From contig JAJQAM010000003.1 in NCBI GenBank assembly GCA_021203805.1, positions 1 to 26,913 on the forward strand: 26,913 nt of DNA, in the 5' to 3' direction. Position numbers and translations under genes: made by a program. Below the pieces are notes generated by a model, which did not search any database, was not told where the DNA came from, and saw nothing but the letters and a program-made list of their open reading frames with translations. Positions 22,818 to 26,913 of this stretch are shown one piece after another. The stretch's first letter is position 1, and every line of letters starts with the position of its first letter. This stretch comes from Coprobacillus sp. (GTDB taxonomy: Bacteria > Bacillota_I > Bacilli_A > RFN20 > CAG-826).

Positions 22818-23604
22818 ACTTTTCGTTCCATTCCTTAATTATTTTATTATATGAATACCCCTTTTGTAAAAGGGAGTTAATAACATGAGTCTTTAGCTCT
22901 TTCCCGTTATACTTATTTTCTTTACTTTTTACCTGCTTACTCATCTCTTTAGATAGAGAGGCGTCCACCAGGGCTATATCTTCACTAGTGACGCTAGTAA
23001 GGGCCTCTCTTACTAGGTCATAGTCGTAGCCTTTAGAGAGAAGAGCCGCTCTGATCTTTTCCTTTTTGACATTAAGAGGATATCTCGCGTATTTCTTTTC
23101 TAGAGTAGGGAGAAGTTTATTTATCTTTTCTTTTTCCTCACCAGTATCGAATTTAAGGGAGTTAATGGCTTCTTCAGTGTATCCCTTTTCTTTTAATTTA
23201 GAGATGATACTTCTCTTTCCTAGGTTTCTCTCGTTATAGATATATTGGTAGCCCTCTACAAAGGCCTTCTCGTTAAGATAGCCCTCACTAATAAGTCTAC
23301 TCACTACTCTCTCTACGTCTTTTTTCCCTAGGCCTTTATCGTAGAGAGCTTCTCTTACCTTTTTCTCGCTTTTAGGGTGAGCGAGAAGGGATTTTGCCGT
23401 TTTTATGTATAGCGAGGAGACTTTCTCGCTATTTACTATATCTTGATACTCTTTACTAGTGATCTCTTTGCCCTCATATAGGGGATAATCAATATAGGTT
23501 TCATAAGAGATAATAAGTCGCTCGCCACTAGTAAAATAGATATGAACTGTCTCTTTATACTTTTTAATAGACTTAACCTTTTTACCAGGTTTTTCTGATG
23601 GCAC
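22804..23604 (-). CDS. recX: RecX-family regulator of RecA
   Basis: RecX proteins bind RecA filaments and tune recombination. The protein is built of repeated three-helix units; typical pieces are the SEKKVREALYDKGLGKKDVERVVSRLISEGYLN type segment (about residues 75-115), GKRSIISKLKEKGY, and a later KIRAALLSKGYDYDLVREAL repeat. I choose the GTG at 23604 (266 residues) because GAGG lies 9 bases before it. A longer frame from a TTG at 23619 has no ribosome site, and no ATG occurs in the first half. The start lies inside the end of the glycosyltransferase gene (overlap 23 bases). Length fits Bacillota RecX (about 265). Confidence 0.9.
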   Translation of the reverse strand: MPSEKPGKKVKSIKKYKETVHIYFTSGERLIISYETYIDYPLYEGKEITSKEYQDIVNSEKVSSLYIKTAKSLLAHPKSEKKVREALYDKGLGKKDVERVVSRLISEGYLNEKAFVEGYQYIYNERNLGKRSIISKLKEKGYTEEAINSLKFDTGEEKEKINKLLPTLEKKYARYPLNVKKEKIRAALLSKGYDYDLVREALTSVTSEDIALVDASLSKEMSKQVKSKENKYNGKELKTHVINSLLQKGYSYNKIIKEWNEKYETN

Positions 23605-24757
23605 GATTATAAACCTCAATCACATTATTATAGAAAGTCTCTATTGAATACTTATCAATAATCTTAAGCTCATTTTCTTTAATCTTCTCTTTCTCCTCAA
23701 AGGATAAAGAGAGAATATGACCCGCTTTCTGGGAAAAGCTCTTCTCATCAGAGAAGAAGTAGCCGGTTTTCCCTTCTACAATGGTTCCAGTAAGGTTATC
23801 AGCGATACGAGCGAGGACGAGATCACCGCTGGCCATCGCCTCCATAAAGGTCAGGCCCTGGGTTTCACTAATAGACGCTGAAGTATAGATATCAGCGAGG
23901 TGATAGTAAAAGGGAACGTCGCTTGCGGGAACGGGGCCAATAAAGTCGATATACTGCTCAATGTCTAGCTCATGAGAGAGAAGCTCAAGCTCATTTCTCG
24001 CGGGTCCCCCTCCCACGACTAAGAGGCGAGCGTCCACCCCCTTATGGTCATCTAAAAACCTTTTAAAGCAGCAAATAGAAACGTCCATGCTCTTTTCTTT
24101 AGCAATTCTTCCAAGAAGGAGGAAGACTTTGGTATTAGGCCCAATGTGATGGGCCTTTTTAAACTCGTCTTCTCTAGCGTAGTCCACTAGGGATTCATCA
24201 AATAAAGAGAAATCTATTCCCGTAGGGATGACGTTTATATATAAATCATTACCGGTCACTCTAAAAGAGTCCTTAGTCTTTTCGCTTGGAGTGATAAACT
24301 CAGTGGTCCCGTTAGCGATAACTCTGGAGTAGCCTCTTACAATCATTTTAGCCGCTCTATCAAGAAAGCCGTGAGTGACGTAATACGTATAGTCTTCATA
24401 GGAGGTATGATAAGTATAGACAATAGGAAGCTTAAGACGTCTTGCGACAATTCTTGCAAACACTCCAAGAGTGCTATCAGTGTGATAATGAATGACATCA
24501 GGCTTAAACTTTTTAATATAGGACATAACCTCGGTGTCAAAGGGCTTAGGGACGCGGTAGCCGTATAGCCTTTTAAGCTCAAAGCCTGGAACATATAAAA
24601 CATCATCTTCTAAAGTGATCTCTCCTCTCTCCTGACCAGGGGTCACGAGTAAAACCTTATTCCCGTGGTCTCTTAGGGTGTGGAATAAGTTATAAACAGA
24701 GGTAGACACTCCATTAATAAATGGAGGGTATGTATCAGAAAACATTAAGACATTCAT
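23582..24757 (-). CDS. GT4 glycosyltransferase, likely diacylglycerol glucosyltransferase
   Basis: Probably adds glucose to diacylglycerol, making a membrane glycolipid that can also anchor lipoteichoic acid. The N-terminal Rossmann half starts FSDTYPPFINGVSTSVYNL, as in the Acholeplasma and Streptococcus lipid glucosyltransferases, with YTYHTSYEDYTYYV next. The C-terminal half has LLGRIAKEKSMD and the EX7E motif in SETQGLTFMEAMASG that holds the sugar nucleotide. The 391 residues are typical, with no membrane span, so peripheral membrane attachment is expected. There is no Shine-Dalgarno site before the ATG at 24757, and the promoter leaves a leader of only about 8 bases. Other GT4 acceptors such as phosphatidylinositol-like lipids cannot be excluded. 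Confidence 0.85.
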   Translation of the reverse strand: MNVLMFSDTYPPFINGVSTSVYNLFHTLRDHGNKVLLVTPGQERGEITLEDDVLYVPGFELKRLYGYRVPKPFDTEVMSYIKKFKPDVIHYHTDSTLGVFARIVARRLKLPIVYTYHTSYEDYTYYVTHGFLDRAAKMIVRGYSRVIANGTTEFITPSEKTKDSFRVTGNDLYINVIPTGIDFSLFDESLVDYAREDEFKKAHHIGPNTKVFLLLGRIAKEKSMDVSICCFKRFLDDHKGVDARLLVVGGGPARNELELLSHELDIEQYIDFIGPVPASDVPFYYHLADIYTSASISETQGLTFMEAMASGDLVLARIADNLTGTIVEGKTGYFFSDEKSFSQKAGHILSLSFEEKEKIKENELKIIDKYSIETFYNNVIEVYNRAIRKTW

Positions 24758-24771
24758 AGACTAGTAATATT

Positions 24772-24800
24772 ATTATAGTCTTTATTAGTCGATATTTTAA
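24772..24800 (-). promoter_or_regulatory. Promoter of the glycosyltransferase operon
   Basis: TTAAAA (24795-24800, minus strand) and TATAAT (24772-24777) are 17 bases apart. The predicted start lies about 8 bases before the ATG, which leaves no room for a ribosome binding site. The -35 box is part of a larger palindrome. Confidence 0.6.
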
Positions 24801-24819
24801 TATTCAAAAAATATTAAAA
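24795..24819. repeat. Perfect inverted repeat over the -35 box
   Basis: TTTTAATATT and AATATTAAAA form a perfect 10-bp inverted repeat with a CAAAA spacer. It covers the -35 box of the glycosyltransferase promoter. Its position suits a repressor or activator site; an RNA hairpin is also possible, but it is all A-U and weak. Confidence 0.6.
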
Positions 24820-24976
24820 ACAAGACACAGATAAGAGACAAAAAATATAAAAAATGAATATGATAAGAATAGGTATTTATTTTATGGGGCGGGGGCTATT
24901 ATAGGCTAGGTTATACCAAGCGAAATAAAAAGTGGTCAGAAAAAACAAAGTACGTATTAAGAAATATGAGCCAAAG

Positions 24977-25000
24977 AAAAAACGCATATTTCTATGCGTT
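24977..25000 (-). terminator. Terminator after tRNA-His
   Basis: The minus-strand RNA pairs AACGCAUA with UAUGCGUU across a GAAA loop (8 bp), followed by four more U, 10 bases after the tRNA 3' end. The stretch from here to 24820 shows no gene. It holds only AT-rich DNA and a C-rich run (minus strand, about 24893-24899) after a lone TATAAT. Confidence 0.88.
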
Positions 25001-25010
25001 ATAGCCTCTT

Positions 25011-25087
25011 TGGGGCGGGAGATGGGAGTCGAACCCACGCATGTCTGGTTCACAGCCAGATGTGTTAACCACTTCACCACACCCGCC
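25011..25087 (-). tRNA. tRNA-His (GTG anticodon), CCA encoded
   Basis: The 77-base cloverleaf reads from GGCGGGTGTGG at 25087. The anticodon loop is CTGTGAA (anticodon GTG) on stem TCTGG/CCAGA, the T-arm is GTGGG-TTCGACT-CCCAT, and the 3' CCA is encoded. The extra 5' G (position -1) facing C73 is the identity mark of tRNA-His. The acceptor stem has a U6-U67 mismatch where B. subtilis tRNA-His has a normal pair. The remaining stems pair well. Confidence 0.96.
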
Positions 25088-25097
25088 AGTAAAGTAT

Positions 25098-25126
25098 AGT
25101 TTATAAAGAAAAAGGGTAAATGTCAA
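25098..25126 (-). promoter_or_regulatory. Promoter of tRNA-His
   Basis: A perfect TTGACA (25121-25126, minus strand) lies 17 bases from TAAACT (25098-25103), about 10 bases before the tRNA. The -35 box overlaps the TGA stop of the NUDIX gene. TATAAA at spacing 15 is an alternative -10. Confidence 0.65.
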
Positions 25127-25662
25127 TTATGGGGAATAAGAGAGGCGTATTTATCTCTTACTAGCTCTAGGATTGGTAGCTCTCTATTAATTACGAGAGT
25201 GGCAAGTGGGGATAAATTGGTGTCCACGCTTTTATAGAGGCTAATCGCTTCATCTAAAGAGACCCAAATCTGCTCCCTTATAAGAACTTTTTCGTAGTCA
25301 AGTAGATCTTTCTCACACCTCTTATCGATATAAGCGATATAGTAATGATTATTATTAATCCTCCCTATGAGGTTATAAGCGTCTATAACCCGTCCTATGG
25401 GGACGATAGACTCTTCCTTAATTAAATACCCGGCTTCCTCTTTTATCTCTCTTTTAAGAGCGCTAGTTAGCGTTTCCCCTTTATCTTTTCCTCCACCTGG
25501 GAGCTCGTAGTAGTCCCTATGCCCAAACTTATCATCCCCGACGAGATGATTAAGAAGAATCTCGCCTTTCTCGTTAAATAAAACGCAGCGAGAGATATCC
25601 CTAGTGTGGGTAAAGCCGGTGTAGGGATAGACATTATCTTCTAGTTTATAAAGGATTTTCAT
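25123..25662 (-). CDS. NUDIX hydrolase
   Basis: Hydrolyses a nucleoside diphosphate linked to another group; the substrate is not visible from sequence. The full Nudix box is present, GGGKDKGETLTSALKREIKEEAG (about residues 56-78), matching GX5EX7REUXEEXGU with every Glu kept. The fold around it (SRCVLFNEKGEILLNHLV, then NNHYYIAYI and EQIWVSLDEAI) is standard. The 179 residues are ordinary for the family. The ATG at 25662 lies 4 bases after the aminopeptidase stop, so the two are co-transcribed, although there is no clear ribosome site. It could be a sanitation enzyme or an ADP-ribose type; neither is provable here. Confidence 0.9.
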   Translation of the reverse strand: MKILYKLEDNVYPYTGFTHTRDISRCVLFNEKGEILLNHLVGDDKFGHRDYYELPGGGKDKGETLTSALKREIKEEAGYLIKEESIVPIGRVIDAYNLIGRINNNHYYIAYIDKRCEKDLLDYEKVLIREQIWVSLDEAISLYKSVDTNLSPLATLVINRELPILELVRDKYASLIPHN

Positions 25663-25666
25663 CTAT

Positions 25667-26913
25667 TTATTTAGTGAGGAAGGCTTTATAGCCGAGATAG
25701 GCTTCATAGACATCCACTTTGGACACTACTTCCATCGGCGCATGCATGTTATGAACGGGGATACCCGCGTCAATAACATCCATATTATAGTTAGCGAGGA
25801 TATAGGCGATAGTTCCGCCTCCACCAGCATCCACTCTTCCGAGTTCACTAGATTGCCAGTTAACCCCCGCTTCATCAAGGGTATTACGGATAAAAGCGTA
25901 GTATTCAGGGTTAGCATCGTTAGCCCCTGATTTACCGCCGCTGCCGGTATATTTGTTAAAGGCAAGGCCGTATCCAAGAAGGGCGGCATTATCTTTTTCG
26001 CTTACAGAGGCATAAAGTGGGTCATAGCCAACGCTCACGTCGCTTGAGAGCATCTTAGAGTGTTCATAGACTTCTCTAGACTCCGCAAGGGGATCTTTAC
26101 TACCGAGAAGCTCTAAAAGCTTAATCACCATATTATCAAAGAAATAGGAGTGAGCCCCGGTGGCACCGACACTACCAATCTCTTCCTTATCGGTGAGGAT
26201 ACAGCACGCTGTATGCTCGACTTTAGGAGTGTCAAGAAGAGCTCTTAAAGAGGTATAAGCGCAGCTTCTATCGTCGTGGCCGTATCCAAGAATCATACTT
26301 CGATCTAAGCCGTAGTCACGAGCGGCCCCCGCTGGAGTGACCTCAATTTCACTCGAGATGAGATCTTCCTCTTTAATAGCGTATTTCTCTTCTAAGATAT
26401 GAAGAACATTAGCTTTAACTTTCTGTTTATCCGCGTCTTTAAGGGGCATAGACCCAAGAGAGACATCAAGGTCTTCGCCTTCAATGATGTTACCTGCGGG
26501 TTTAGACATCTGAGCCCTTGCAAGGTGAGGGAGAAGGTCGGTTATTCCTAGAACTGGGTCAGAGGGGTCTTCGCCAACATTAACTTCCACCGTTGAGCCA
26601 TCTTTAAGGCACACCACTCCGTGAAGGGCAAGAGGAATAGTGACCCATTGATACTTTTTAATGCCCCCATAGTAGTGAGTGTTACCATAGGCAAACTCAT
26701 CTCTTTCATAGATGGGGTGCTCTTTAAAGTCGAGGCGAGGGGAATCAATATGTGCCCCAAGTATCCTAAGGCCTTCCGTAATTGGAAGAGAGCCGATAAT
26801 AAAAGCGCAGATATTCTTATTCTTATTGACCTTATAGACTTTATCTCCCGCTTTAAGTTTTTTAACAGAGTCGATATCTTTAAATCCCGCTTTTTCTAGA
26901 AGTGGGACAGCCT
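25667..26913 (-). CDS. M18-family zinc aminopeptidase, N-terminus outside window
   Basis: Cytosolic exopeptidase of the aspartyl-aminopeptidase family that trims N-terminal residues from peptides. The frame is open to the window edge, giving about 415 codons of an expected 450-470; a GTG at 26617 is internal and not the start, since GGIKKYQWVTIPLALHGVV precedes it in frame. The metal site and core motifs are visible: LGAHIDSPRLDFKEHP, GHDDRSCAYTSL, LTDKEEIGSVGATGA with the catalytic Glu pair, SSDVSVGYDP, and IPVHNMHAPMEVVSKVD. All expected ligands are present, so the enzyme should be active. The stop is 4 bases before the NUDIX gene. The first 30-50 residues and the promoter lie outside the window. 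Confidence 0.95.
   Translation of the reverse strand, partial: AVPLLEKAGFKDIDSVKKLKAGDKVYKVNKNKNICAFIIGSLPITEGLRILGAHIDSPRLDFKEHPIYERDEFAYGNTHYYGGIKKYQWVTIPLALHGVVCLKDGSTVEVNVGEDPSDPVLGITDLLPHLARAQMSKPAGNIIEGEDLDVSLGSMPLKDADKQKVKANVLHILEEKYAIKEEDLISSEIEVTPAGAARDYGLDRSMILGYGHDDRSCAYTSLRALLDTPKVEHTACCILTDKEEIGSVGATGAHSYFFDNMVIKLLELLGSKDPLAESREVYEHSKMLSSDVSVGYDPLYASVSEKDNAALLGYGLAFNKYTGSGGKSGANDANPEYYAFIRNTLDEAGVNWQSSELGRVDAGGGGTIAYILANYNMDVIDAGIPVHNMHAPMEVVSKVDVYEAYLGYKAFLTK

Noticed and set aside
24877..24925. G-rich run resembling the tRNA-His 3' end (TGGGGCGGG), perhaps a tRNA remnant
   Set aside because: The match stops after the first few bases; no T-arm or anticodon arm follows.
24877..25080. 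67-codon frame over the tRNA-His gene
   Set aside because: It runs through the tRNA and its terminator, so it cannot be a real protein gene here.
26615..26617. GTG as start of the M18 aminopeptidase
   Set aside because: Conserved M18 sequence (the GAHIDSPRLD metal-site segment and GGIKKYQW) continues in frame upstream to the window edge, so the codon is internal.

Overview
The window is chromosomal DNA from a moderately AT-rich Gram-positive bacterium of the Bacillota, probably an uncultured gut lineage near Erysipelotrichia, Mollicutes or deep Bacilli. The evidence is the B. subtilis-type sufCDSUB operon, DnaD, Der, RibU under an FMN riboswitch, the mnmG-rsmG-parA-parB block, YhaM, RecX, lipobox lipoproteins and many strong Shine-Dalgarno sites. 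TGA is used as a stop (parA, sufD, the NUDIX gene), so the code is the standard one. I see no phage, insertion sequence, CRISPR array or integrase. Coding density is high and many genes overlap by 4-20 bases.

Layout. (1) Positions 1-14312, minus strand, is a long run read right to left: sufC-sufD-sufS-sufU-sufB, then mnmG, rsmG, parA, a ParB-like gene, an FMN riboswitch with ribU, a small membrane protein, cmk, der, an HU gene, a short CCA-adding enzyme, dnaD and nth (cut by the edge). It joins an origin-type block (mnmG-rsmG-parA-parB) to a block that in B. subtilis lies elsewhere (ribU/cmk/der/hbs/cca/dnaD/nth). (2) Positions 14313-14511 hold divergent promoters. (3) Positions 14512-18895, plus strand: two overlapping large lipoprotein genes, a strong terminator, and a HIT-family gene. 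(4) Positions 18896-21884: a lipoprotein type I pullulanase on the minus strand with its own terminator. (5) Positions 21885-24757, minus strand: a GT4 glycosyltransferase, recX and yhaM as an overlapping operon. (6) Positions 24758-26913, minus strand: an M18 aminopeptidase (5' end outside the window), a NUDIX hydrolase and tRNA-His with its own promoter and terminator.

How the parts work together. The SUF genes build Fe-S clusters, which endonuclease III needs. ParA and the ParB-like protein belong to chromosome segregation. DnaD and HU act in replication initiation and nucleoid structure, and Der, RsmG, MnmG, the CCA enzyme and tRNA-His serve ribosome and tRNA function. Outside the membrane, the pullulanase would attack alpha-glucans. 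The lipoprotein pair next to it looks like an unusual secretion-foldase system: the first protein has a parvulin (PrsA-type) domain split by about 145 residues, and the second may be a badly decayed relative. That pair, the ParB-like protein without its GERR (CTP-binding) motif, the CCA enzyme ending after its neck, and the riboswitch terminator that abuts the ribU start codon are the most interesting items.
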